Assembly (NCBI RefSeq): GCF_000426365.1
Contig: NZ_AUFF01000006.1
Span: forward strand, 1-64,000
Direction: 5' to 3'
From: Arenimonas composti TR7-09 = DSM 18010
GTDB taxonomy: Bacteria; Pseudomonadota; Gammaproteobacteria; Xanthomonadales; Xanthomonadaceae
Length of the DNA: 64,000 bases
Below are positions 53,453-61,802 of the stretch, in pieces. The translations under genes and the position numbers were made by a program. The notes under the pieces were generated by a model. That model worked only from the letters and a program-made list of their open reading frames with translations. It did not search any database and was not told where the DNA came from. Positions within the stretch are counted from its first letter, which is position 1; each line of letters starts with the position of its first letter.

Positions 53453-56353
53453 ATGTCCCCTCGCCCGAACCTCTCCGGACCGATCGCTGCCGGCCGCCTT
53501 CGCCGTGGCCTCGCCATCGGCCTGCTCGTCCTGGCCTCCCTGGTCGGCCCCGCTGCCGCCGAACCGCTGCCGGCCTCGCCGCTGTTGCAGCACTACGGCG
53601 TCGACCAGACCAAATCCGCGCCCGGCCATCACGGCGTCGCCATCGACCGCGACGGCGCCCTGCTGGTCGCCAGCGCCGAGGGCGTCCTGCGCTACGACGG
53701 CGTCGACTGGGAGCTGAGCGGACTGCCGGGGCGGTCGCGGGCACGCTCGATTGCGATCGGTGACGACGGCCTGGCCTACGTCGGCGGCGTCGACACCTTC
53801 GGACGACTCGCCCGCAGCCGCGACGGCGAACTGATGTACGAAGAACTGCTGACCCGGGCCAACCTGCGCGGCGCCCGCCGTCATGTCGGCATCGTCTGGA
53901 ACACGCTGCCGACCCGGACCGGCGTCTACTTCCGCGCCGAGAAGAGCCTGTTCTTCGTGCCCTACGGCGAAGGCCCGGCGCAGTCCTGGCCGCTCGGCGA
54001 CGAGGTACGCGGTTTCCACACCGCCGACGACCGGCTCTACGCCCGCGTCGAGGGCGTCGGTTTCACCGTCTTCGACAACGGCCGCTTCCGGCCGGAACCC
54101 GGCGCCGAGGTCTTCTCCCGCCAGCTGCTGGCCGGTGTGGTCGACCGCGGCGACTGGTTGCTGCTCGTCGGGCGCGAGGGCCTCTACCGCGCCGACGCCG
54201 AGGGCATCCACCGGCTCGACGGACCCGCCAGCGACGCGATCGCCGGCGTCCGCAGCTACAGCGTGCATGCGCTGGACGACGGCAGCTTCGTCGCCGGTAC
54301 CCTCGACGGCGAACTCCTGCGCGTCGATGCCGACCTGCGCCTGCGCGAACGCGTCGACCTCGGCGCTTTCGCGGTGCGCGACATGAGCGTCGACCGGGAG
54401 GGCGGCCTGTGGGCGGCGACCGAGGGCGACCTGGTGCGGCTGGCGATGCCCTCGCCCTGGTCGTGGCTGGGCCCGGTGCAGGGCCTGACCGGCACGCCGT
54501 CGGACTTCGAGTGGTACGACGGCGCGCTCTGGCTCGCGTCGAGCAACGGCCTGTCGCGGCTGCAACCGCGCACCGATGCGACACCGGTACCCGAAACCCT
54601 GCCGTGGACGAGCATGGAGGCCACCGCCCTGCACGCCAGCGATGCCGGCCTGCTGATCGGTGTGCGCGAGGGCCTGCTCGTGCTGGACCGCGGCGCGAGC
54701 CGGCCGCGGCAGTTGTTCGACAGCGGTTTCGACAGCGTCTACTGGCTGGTCGCTTCGCGGCACGACCCGGCCTGGGTCTACGGCCTGAGCAGCGAGCGCC
54801 TGCTGCTGCTGCACGAAGACGCCGGCCGCTGGACGCTGCGCGCGGCCCTGCCGCTGGATGGCCTGAACATCAACGGCATGGTCGAAGCCGGTGCCGGCGA
54901 GTTGTGGTTCGGCGACACCCGCGGGCCGGTGCAGCGCTGGCGACTGGACCTGGCCGCCGGCGCGCTCCTCGACCGCCGGACCTTCGCCGACGCCGACGGC
55001 CTGGCGCTCGTGCCGGGCAACGGCACGTCGGTATTCCGTCTCGACGAGCGGGTGCACGCGATCAGCAGCGAGCGCGGCTTCGTGCTCGACGGCGAACGCT
55101 TCGTCGCCGACGTCGCGCCGCCGCTGACCCTGGTCGACCGCCCGTGGGAATTGCAGGTCGAGGAGACCGCCCTCGGCGACTACGCCTACACCAGCCGTGA
55201 GCTGTGGCACCGCCCGGCCGATGGCGGCGACTGGCAGCGCCTGTTCCCCGGCGCCCAGGGCGCGGTCGGCTACACCTGGCTGCGGACCGGCCGCGACGGC
55301 GTGCTGCGGCTCGCCACGTGGAACGGCCTGCTGCAGTTCGACCCGGAGGAGCGGGCGGTGCCGTCACAGCCGCTGCGGCTGACGATGGAGCGGGTGATCG
55401 CCCGCGGCCCCGATGGCGAGACCCTGCGGCTGCCCTCCAGCAGCGAACCGATCCCGGTACGGGTCCCGGCCGGACACAGCCTCAACCTGCGCTTCGGCAT
55501 GGTCAGCATGGAAAGCGGCGCCGAGTTCCGCTACGTGCTGCACGGCGTCACCCCCGACTGGAGCAGCTGGACCGACCGCGACCTGTTCATCCGCGCATTG
55601 CCGCCGGGCGACTACGTGCTCGAGGTCGAGGCGCGCACCCGCAACGGCCGCCGCGCGCCGAGCATGAACTACCACTTCCAGGTCGAGCACTTCTGGCACG
55701 AACAGTGGTGGATGCGGGTCCTGCTGCTGATCGCCGCGCTCGCCACGCTGACCGCGGTGACGCTGTGGATCGTGCGCCTGCGCACCGAGCGCTACATCGC
55801 GGCCAACCGCCGCCTCGAGAGCCGGATCGCCGAACGCACGCGCGAACTCGAGGAACTCAATCGCCAGCTCGCCGAGCTGGTGACCGAGGACGCCCTGACC
55901 GGCGTGGCCAACCGCCGCGCGCTCGAGAACGGCCTGCGCCGCGAGTGGATGCGCTGCCTCGACCAGCGCCGGCCGCTGTCGGTGCTGATGATCGACGTCG
56001 ACAACTTCAAGGCCTACAACGACAGCCATGGCCACCTCGAAGGCGATCTGCAGCTCAAGGGCATCGCCCAGAAGCTGTTCGCCCAGCACGACCCGCAGCG
56101 CGAACTGCTCGCCCGCTACGGCGGCGAGGAGTTCGCCCTGCTGCTGCCCGGCGTACACGCCGACGACGCACTGCGCCGCGCCGAGCAGATCCGCCAGGCC
56201 GTCGCCGACAGCGCCATCGGCATGACCGTCAGCATCGGCGTCGCCGGCTTCGTCCCCGACGTCCAGGCCGAGCCGGACAGCCTGCTGCGCCGCGCCGATG
56301 CCGCCCTGTACGCCGCGAAGCGGGGCGGGCGGAATCGGGTCGAGGGCGAATAA
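53453..56353 (+). CDS. Diguanylate cyclase with periplasmic beta-propeller sensor
   Basis: 966 aa. After a signal peptide (about 1-35) come repeated short beta-propeller blades (Reg_prop type; for example GLWAATEGDLVRLAMP and VLRLATWNGLLQFDP). A Y_Y_Y domain follows (LNLRFGMVSMESGAEFRYVL to LEVEARTRNGRR), then one membrane helix (about 758-780), a coiled coil (RRLESRIAERTRELEELN) and a GGDEF domain with RYGGEEFALLLPG. It should make cyclic di-GMP in response to a periplasmic signal. The ATG is six bases after GATAAT. Its TAA stop lies at the edge of a heptad repeat. Confidence 0.9.
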   Translation: MSPRPNLSGPIAAGRLRRGLAIGLLVLASLVGPAAAEPLPASPLLQHYGVDQTKSAPGHHGVAIDRDGALLVASAEGVLRYDGVDWELSGLPGRSRARSIAIGDDGLAYVGGVDTFGRLARSRDGELMYEELLTRANLRGARRHVGIVWNTLPTRTGVYFRAEKSLFFVPYGEGPAQSWPLGDEVRGFHTADDRLYARVEGVGFTVFDNGRFRPEPGAEVFSRQLLAGVVDRGDWLLLVGREGLYRADAEGIHRLDGPASDAIAGVRSYSVHALDDGSFVAGTLDGELLRVDADLRLRERVDLGAFAVRDMSVDREGGLWAATEGDLVRLAMPSPWSWLGPVQGLTGTPSDFEWYDGALWLASSNGLSRLQPRTDATPVPETLPWTSMEATALHASDAGLLIGVREGLLVLDRGASRPRQLFDSGFDSVYWLVASRHDPAWVYGLSSERLLLLHEDAGRWTLRAALPLDGLNINGMVEAGAGELWFGDTRGPVQRWRLDLAAGALLDRRTFADADGLALVPGNGTSVFRLDERVHAISSERGFVLDGERFVADVAPPLTLVDRPWELQVEETALGDYAYTSRELWHRPADGGDWQRLFPGAQGAVGYTWLRTGRDGVLRLATWNGLLQFDPEERAVPSQPLRLTMERVIARGPDGETLRLPSSSEPIPVRVPAGHSLNLRFGMVSMESGAEFRYVLHGVTPDWSSWTDRDLFIRALPPGDYVLEVEARTRNGRRAPSMNYHFQVEHFWHEQWWMRVLLLIAALATLTAVTLWIVRLRTERYIAANRRLESRIAERTRELEELNRQLAELVTEDALTGVANRRALENGLRREWMRCLDQRRPLSVLMIDVDNFKAYNDSHGHLEGDLQLKGIAQKLFAQHDPQRELLARYGGEEFALLLPGVHADDALRRAEQIRQAVADSAIGMTVSIGVAGFVPDVQAEPDSLLRRADAALYAAKRGGRNRVEGE

Positions 56354-56458
56354 CGAGTGGAGAGTAACGAGTAACGAGTAGGAGCTCGCGCTTCGCTCGG
56401 TCGCGCCACAGGCGCGGGCCCTCACTCGTTACTCGTTACTCTCCACTCGTTCCTCGCG
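56352..56458. repeat. Heptad repeat inverted pair between convergent genes
   Basis: Left arm 56352-56379: units AACGAGT, GGAGAGT, AACGAGT, AACGAGT. Right arm 56424-56451 is the exact inverted copy, with one more unit CCTCGCG up to the stop codon of the next gene at 56459. Between them lies a GCGCTTCGCTC core. The same 28-bp order recurs at 19574-19615. Confidence 0.9.
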
Positions 56459-56710
56459 TTACGCTTTTCGGAGAACGCGCGCGATCGCGACCAGGATCAC
56501 CGCGCCGATGAAGGCGGTGATGAACAGGCCGATCTCGCCGCCGAAGCGCAGGCCGAACTTCGGCAGCAGCCAGCCGCCGAAGAAGGCGCCGATCACGCCG
56601 ATGACGATGTTGACGACGACGCCGTAACCGCGGCCCTTCATCACGACACCGGCGAGCCAGCCGGCGAGGGCGCCGATCAGCAGGAACACGGCGATCTGGA
56701 TCACGCTCAT
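56459..56710 (-). CDS. GlsB/YeaQ/YmgE-family small membrane protein
   Basis: 83 aa, three glycine-rich membrane helices (AVFLLIGALAGWLAGVVMKG, VVNIVIGVIGAFFGGWLLP, LFITAFIGAVILVAIARVL). The family, transglycosylase-associated or stress-response membrane proteins, is common and its function is poorly known. It lies ten bases after another small membrane protein gene on the same strand, probably one operon. Confidence 0.9.
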   Translation of the reverse strand: MSVIQIAVFLLIGALAGWLAGVVMKGRGYGVVVNIVIGVIGAFFGGWLLPKFGLRFGGEIGLFITAFIGAVILVAIARVLRKA

Positions 56711-56720
56711 CGGCAGCTCC

Positions 56721-56999
56721 TCAGCGCGGCTCGTCGTCGTTGGCGGCCGCCGTCGGCGGGGTCTGCGCGGCCTTGCGCGCCTCGGCCTGCTCGCGCATCT
56801 GCCGCAGCAGCTCCGGGCTGATCACCTGGCCGATGTCGCGCGAGGCGCCGGAGACGCGTGCCGACATCCAGCCGACGATCCACGCGACGACGCCGACGAA
56901 GGCGCCGATCACGAACAGCAGTACCAGCGGACTCGGCATCGTCTTGACCATCGCGAGGGCCAGACAACAGAAGGCGGCGAGCAGGTAGAGCCAGTGCAT
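56721..56999 (-). CDS. Small hypothetical membrane protein (92 aa)
   Basis: Starts MHWLYLLAAFCCLALAMVKT and has two hydrophobic helices (2-17, 27-48), then a charged tail (SPELLRQMREQAEARKAAQ). No family is recognised. The ATG at 56999 lies five bases after GGGGTGTCC; earlier in-frame sequence is non-conserved and Arg-rich. Likely cotranscribed with the GlsB-like gene. Confidence 0.68.
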   Translation of the reverse strand: MHWLYLLAAFCCLALAMVKTMPSPLVLLFVIGAFVGVVAWIVGWMSARVSGASRDIGQVISPELLRQMREQAEARKAAQTPPTAAANDDEPR

Positions 57000-57069
57000 G
57001 GGACACCCCGGGGTCGGTGGCGGCCAGTTTACCCGCGCCCGTGGCGCATGCCAGCGTCCCCTCGGCCGC

Positions 57070-58479
57070 TCAGAGCAGCGGCGACAGCAGCCGCGCCCAG
57101 GCCTCGGCCAGCCGTTCCCGCAGCGGCGCCGGCGCGCGGTCGGCGCGGACCTCGACGCTGGCATCCAGATTGGCCTGCAGTTCCGCCTCGAGCCGCCGGC
57201 AGAAGCCGGCGTCGTGCAGCAGCAGCGCCAGCTCGAAGTTCAGCCGGAAGCTGCGGTGGTCGAAGTTCGCGCTGCCGATCAGCGCGCTGTCGTCGTCGAA
57301 CAGGATCGCCTTGCTGTGCAGCATGCCGGGCTGGTACTCGAAGACCCGCACGCCGGCCTCGAGCAGGGCGTCGTGATACGAGCGCGCGGCGAGGGTGACG
57401 ATCGCCGAGTCGCTGCGCTTCGGCACGATCACCCGCACATCCAGCCCGCGCTGCGCCGCCGAGCACAGCGCCATCAGTGCCGCCTCGCCGGGCACGAAGT
57501 ACGGCGTCACCAGCCAGACCCGGCGGTCGGCCTGGTGGATCGCCTCGACCTGCACCTTGTGGATGGCTTCCCACGGCGAATCCGGACCGGCCGGGATCAC
57601 CTGCGCGAGGATGCCGCCGGCTTCCGCCTCCGGCCACAGCCGCTGGTCGCGCAGCGCCACTTTCGTCGCGTAATGCCAGTCCTCGAGGAAGGCCAGCTGC
57701 AGCCAGCGTACGACCTGGCCCTCCAGGCGCAGGTGCATGTCGCGGAACGCGGCGGAGTTCACCCGCTCGTCCTGGTCGTCGCAGATGTTGATGCCGCCGG
57801 TGAAGGCGATCTCGCCGTCGACGATCACCAGCTTGCGGTGATTGCGCAGGTTCATCCGCGGCCGCCAGATGCGCTTGAGCTTCATCGGATGGAACCAGCC
57901 GATCTCGACGCCGGCCTCGCGCAGCGGCGCCAGGAAGCTGCGCGACAGCCGGCCGGAACCGATCGCGTCGAGCAGCAGGCGCACGCGCACCCCGGCGCGC
58001 GCGCGCTCGGCGAGCGCGTCGCGGAACACCGTGCCGGTGCGGTCCGGCTCGAAGATGTAGTACTCGACGTGCAGGTGGTGGCGCGCCGCGGCGACCGCCT
58101 CGAGCAGGCGCGAATAACACTGCTCGCCACCGACCAGCAGGTCGACCCGGCGGGCGGTCGACGGTGCGAACCCGGTCGTCGTCCGCGCCAGTCGGGCGAC
58201 CGTGCGCGCATCGTCGCTGGGCGTGAGTTCCGGCGGCAGCGCGCGGCCGAGGTTCTGACGGGCGCGGGCGCGGCTCATGCGGTGGCGTCGGATCCGCTGC
58301 GGCCCGAGGAAGTGGTAGACCAGCAGGCCGATCACCGGCAGCGCCGCCAGCGACAGCAGCCAGCTCAGGGTCGCGATCGGTTCGCGCTTCTGCAGCACGA
58401 TCCAGCAGGCGAGCACGATCAGGTAGGCCACCCACAGGCCCCAGAGCCACGGCTTCAGTTCGTCCCAACCGATCGTCAT
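57070..58479 (-). CDS. cls: Cardiolipin synthase (phospholipase D family)
   Basis: 469 aa. Two N-terminal membrane helices (KPWLWGLWVAYLIVLACWIV; ATLSWLLSLAALPVIGLLVY) are followed by two PLD domains with HKD motifs HRKLVIVDGE and HSKAILFDDD. It joins two phosphatidylglycerols, or uses phosphatidylethanolamine, to make cardiolipin. The ATG at 58479 begins MTIGWDELKP. E. coli-type ClsA layout. Confidence 0.91.
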   Translation of the reverse strand: MTIGWDELKPWLWGLWVAYLIVLACWIVLQKREPIATLSWLLSLAALPVIGLLVYHFLGPQRIRRHRMSRARARQNLGRALPPELTPSDDARTVARLARTTTGFAPSTARRVDLLVGGEQCYSRLLEAVAAARHHLHVEYYIFEPDRTGTVFRDALAERARAGVRVRLLLDAIGSGRLSRSFLAPLREAGVEIGWFHPMKLKRIWRPRMNLRNHRKLVIVDGEIAFTGGINICDDQDERVNSAAFRDMHLRLEGQVVRWLQLAFLEDWHYATKVALRDQRLWPEAEAGGILAQVIPAGPDSPWEAIHKVQVEAIHQADRRVWLVTPYFVPGEAALMALCSAAQRGLDVRVIVPKRSDSAIVTLAARSYHDALLEAGVRVFEYQPGMLHSKAILFDDDSALIGSANFDHRSFRLNFELALLLHDAGFCRRLEAELQANLDASVEVRADRAPAPLRERLAEAWARLLSPLL

Positions 58480-58582
58480 CGCGTGTCCGCCGGTCCGGCC
58501 ACCGGGGCCGGGCGGGGGAATGATCGCAGAAGCGTCCGTGGTCGCGGCGGCAATGCGGCGCTGCCGGGGGGTGCCGGGCCGC

Positions 58583-59668
58583 TCAGAACAGCGCCAGCTG
58601 CGGGCCGCGCCTCGCCGGCGGCACGAAGCGCGTGGTGTCGAGCTGCGGCAGTTCGCCGAAACCGAGGCGTGCGTGCGCGATCCGGAAGCGCTGCCGCAGC
58701 AGGTCGGCGAACGGCCCGGCGCCACGCATGCGGTGACCGAAACGGCTGTCGTAGTCGCGACCCCCGTGCATCTGCTGCAGCAGGCTCAGCGAATGCGCCG
58801 CGCGCTCCGGCAGGTGTAGTTCCAGCCACTCGCGCCACACCTCCTTCAGTTCGTGCGGGAGGCGCAGCAGCACGTAGGCGGCGGACTGCGCGCCCGCGTC
58901 GCGGCAGGCCTCGAGGATGCGCTCGAGTTCGGCGTCGGTGACCGCGGGAATGACGGGAGCCACCAGCACGCCGACAGGCACGCCGGCCTCGCGCAGCGCG
59001 CGGATCGTCTTCAGCCGCGAATGCGGCGCTGCCGCGCGCGGCTCGAGCTTGGCCGACAGCTGATTGTCGAGCGTCGTCACCGACAGGTGCACCTGCGCCA
59101 GATCCTCGCGCGCCATCGCTGCGAGCAGGTCGATGTCGCGCACGACCAGCGCGCTCTTGGTGACGATGTGTACCGGGTGCTTCGTTTCCGCGAGCACCTC
59201 GAGGGCGGCGCGGCTGATCCCGCGCTCGCGCTCCAGCGGCTGCCAGCCGTCGGTGTTGATGCCGAGCGCGATCGGCGACGGCACGTAACCCGGCTTCGCC
59301 AGCTCCTCGCGCAGCTTCGCGGCGGTGTTCACCTTCGCGAACAGCCGCGACTCGAAATCCAGTCCGGGCGAAAGGCCCAGGTAGGCATGGCTCGGTCGCG
59401 CGAAACAGTAGACGCAGCCGTGCTCGCAGCCGCGGTACGGATTCACCGACTGCGAGAAGCCGACGTCGGGCGACTGGTTGCGGCTGATGACCGAACGCGC
59501 CGTTTCCTCGCTGACCGTGGTCCGCAGGCGCGGCGCTTCTCCGGCATCGGCGTACACCGAGCCCCAGCCGTCGTCCTCGGCCACCGGCGTGGTGACTTCG
59601 AAACGGCCGGCGGGCCGGGACGAGGAGCCGCGGCCTTTCATCGGTCGGGTGGGTTTCGATGCGTCCAT
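58583..59668 (-). CDS. PA0069-family radical SAM protein
   Basis: 361 aa. The 4Fe-4S cluster motif is GCEHGCVYCFARPSHAY (CxxxCxxC). It continues as ALGINTDGWQP, HIVTKSALVVRD and LSVTTLDNQL, typical of the PA0069/SplB-like group. The reaction is unknown; members are often near DNA-repair genes. The N-terminus carries RGSSSRPAGRFE. A heptad repeat pair lies 40-154 bp upstream of its start. Confidence 0.88.
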   Translation of the reverse strand: MDASKPTRPMKGRGSSSRPAGRFEVTTPVAEDDGWGSVYADAGEAPRLRTTVSEETARSVISRNQSPDVGFSQSVNPYRGCEHGCVYCFARPSHAYLGLSPGLDFESRLFAKVNTAAKLREELAKPGYVPSPIALGINTDGWQPLERERGISRAALEVLAETKHPVHIVTKSALVVRDIDLLAAMAREDLAQVHLSVTTLDNQLSAKLEPRAAAPHSRLKTIRALREAGVPVGVLVAPVIPAVTDAELERILEACRDAGAQSAAYVLLRLPHELKEVWREWLELHLPERAAHSLSLLQQMHGGRDYDSRFGHRMRGAGPFADLLRQRFRIAHARLGFGELPQLDTTRFVPPARRGPQLALF

Positions 59669-59707
59669 GGTGGCGTCGATTCTGCGCGCTCGCGTCGCAA
59701 TGGATGA

Positions 59708-59822
59708 GAAACGAGAAACGAGGAACGAGAAACGAGTGGCGCCTGCGGCGGCGCGCTCACGCGCGAGTGAAGAGTGGGTTGCGCGACGCTTTCACTCGTT
59801 CCTCGTTTCTCGTTCTTCGCTC
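59708..59822. repeat. Heptad repeat inverted pair (GAAACGA type)
   Basis: Left arm 59708-59735: GAAACGA, GAAACGA, GGAACGA, GAAACGA. Right arm 59795-59815: CTCGTTC, CTCGTTT, CTCGTTC, then TTCGCTC (59816-59822), reaching the stop codon of the transporter. The centre holds GCGCGCTCACGCGCG. Confidence 0.85.
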
Positions 59823-61629
59823 AGGGCCAAAGCGGCCCCCCGAGCCAAAGCCACCGCGCCAGCCAGGCACTGGCCAGGCTGATGCCGACCGTCATCGGCA
59901 GGCCGACCTTCAGGAAGTCGCCGAAGGTGTACTGGCCGGGGCCGAGGATCAGCAGGTTGCCGTGGTGGCCGATCGGGGTCAGGAACGAGGCGACGGCGCC
60001 GAGCGCGATGCAGACGACGAACGGCGCCGGCGGCAACCCGAGGGCGGTGGCCACCGCGAACGCCACCGGTGCCAGCAGCACCGTCGTCGCCGCGTCCGAC
60101 AGGATCTGGGTCAGCAGCGCCGCCGCCCAGAACATCACCAGCAGCACCGCCAGCGGACTCCAGTCGGCGGCCACCCGCAGCACCTGGTCGGCGAACAGCT
60201 GCGCGGTGCCGGTCTTCTGCATCGCCGCGCCCAGCGGGATGACGCCGGCGATCATCACGAAGATGCGCACGTCGATCTCGCGGTAGGCACGTTCGATGTC
60301 GACGCAGCGCAGCAGCACCATGCCCACCGCACCGAGCAGGAAGGCGATCTGCGCCGGCAGCAGTTCGGTCGCCGCCAGGAAGACCGTCGTCAGCATCACC
60401 CCGATCGCCATGCCCGCCTTGCTGCGCAGCCGCGGCGCGCCGGTGAACGGCACCAGCATCAGGAAGGCGCGGTTGCCGGCGAGCGCCGCGAGATTCTGCT
60501 GCCGTCCCCACAGCACCAGCAGGTCGCCCTCGCGCAGCTCGACGTTCGCGAGCTCGCCGCGGAACCAGCCGTCCCGCCGCCACAGCCCGACCAGCACCAC
60601 GCCGAGCGTGCGCGCGAAGTCGATCTCGCCGACGCTGCGGCCGACGAACTCGGAATCGGACGCGACCACGGCCTGCACGATCTGTTCCTCGCCGAGCAGT
60701 TCGCTCTCGCGGCCATCGCGGCGCGCCTCGCCGTAGCGCGCGACGCTGTGCAGGGCCACGCCGGGCTCGTCCTTGATCGAGGCGATCTCGTCGGGCGAGG
60801 TGCGCACCAGCAGCACGTCGCCGGCCTGCAGCGGCTGCCCGGGCTCGCGGCCACGCCGGCGCACGCCGTGGCGCAGCCAGTCGACGATGTCCAGGCGGCG
60901 CGCGAAGCGCTTCTGGAATTCCGCGTAGCTGCGGCCGATCCACGGCGAGTCGGCCTCGATCAGCAGCTCGGTGTAGTAGTGGTCCAGGCGCAGGTAGTCG
61001 CTGTCGCCGCCACCGCCGGTGCGCTTGGGCAGCAGCCAGCGACCGAGCAGCATGCAGGCCATGCCGACCAGCACCAGGGTCGCGCCGATCGGCGTGATCG
61101 AGAAGATGTGCAGGCCTTCGCCGCCGTTGCGCTCGAGCAGGTCGGAGGCGAGCAGGAAGGCCGGCGCGCTGAACAGCGTCAGCGTCGTGCCCAGCGACGC
61201 CGCCAGCGACATCGGCATCAGCAGCCGCGAGGCCGGCAGGTTCTTGTCGCGCGCCAGTCGCAGCATGATCGGCAGCATCATCGCGGTGACCATCAGGTGG
61301 TGCGACACCGACGCGAGCAGGGCCACCGTCGGGATCGTCACCGCGATCGCCCGCCACTCGCTGCCGCCGGCGGCGCGCCCGATCATCGCGCCGATGCGGT
61401 CGGTGACGCCGGTCGACGACAGCCCGGCCGACAGCACGAAGACCCCGGCGACGATGATCGCCGGTTCGCTGGCGAAGCCCGCCAGCGCCTCCTTCGCGTC
61501 GAGGATGCCGGTGAGGGCGAGCGCCATCAGCGCCAGCATCGCCACCAGGTCGACCCGGAGTTTCTCGCTGATGAACAGCAGCAGCGCGCCGCCCAGGATG
61601 ACGAGAAAGATGAGCTGCTGCGGGTCCAT
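59821..61629 (-). CDS. SLC13/CitM-type transporter with TrkA-C domains
   Basis: 602 aa. An N-terminal half of about six helices, two soluble TrkA_C (RCK_C-like) domains in the middle (SDYLRLDHYYTELLIEADSP ... LLVRTSP; IVQAVVASDSEFVGRSVGEI), and another block of helices. This arrangement is known for SLC13-family permeases of the SAC1/YbiR kind, which may move sulfate or other anions, with the soluble part regulating transport. I took MDPQQLIFLVILGG at 61629 as start; an ATG at 61698 would add a 23-residue polar leader. Confidence 0.85.
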   Translation of the reverse strand: MDPQQLIFLVILGGALLLFISEKLRVDLVAMLALMALALTGILDAKEALAGFASEPAIIVAGVFVLSAGLSSTGVTDRIGAMIGRAAGGSEWRAIAVTIPTVALLASVSHHLMVTAMMLPIMLRLARDKNLPASRLLMPMSLAASLGTTLTLFSAPAFLLASDLLERNGGEGLHIFSITPIGATLVLVGMACMLLGRWLLPKRTGGGGDSDYLRLDHYYTELLIEADSPWIGRSYAEFQKRFARRLDIVDWLRHGVRRRGREPGQPLQAGDVLLVRTSPDEIASIKDEPGVALHSVARYGEARRDGRESELLGEEQIVQAVVASDSEFVGRSVGEIDFARTLGVVLVGLWRRDGWFRGELANVELREGDLLVLWGRQQNLAALAGNRAFLMLVPFTGAPRLRSKAGMAIGVMLTTVFLAATELLPAQIAFLLGAVGMVLLRCVDIERAYREIDVRIFVMIAGVIPLGAAMQKTGTAQLFADQVLRVAADWSPLAVLLVMFWAAALLTQILSDAATTVLLAPVAFAVATALGLPPAPFVVCIALGAVASFLTPIGHHGNLLILGPGQYTFGDFLKVGLPMTVGISLASAWLARWLWLGGPLWP

Positions 61630-61802
61630 GCGTGTCCAGGTCTGGCGCCGTCCGGTAGCGGGTCGCGCCGGACTGGTGGCGAGGGCAGCATTGTCCATGC
61701 CTTGCGCCGCTCGCGGGAGTGAAGGCCGCGACTTGCCCGCGTGCGCCGGGAGTCGCATCCTTCGCCGACGCCGCAAGCCGGCCGCCACAGGGGGCGGATC
61801 AG

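Noticed and set aside
61630-61698. Upstream ATG of the SLC13-type transporter at 61698
   Set aside because: It adds a polar 23-residue leader before the first membrane helix; the ATG at 61629 agrees with family N-termini.
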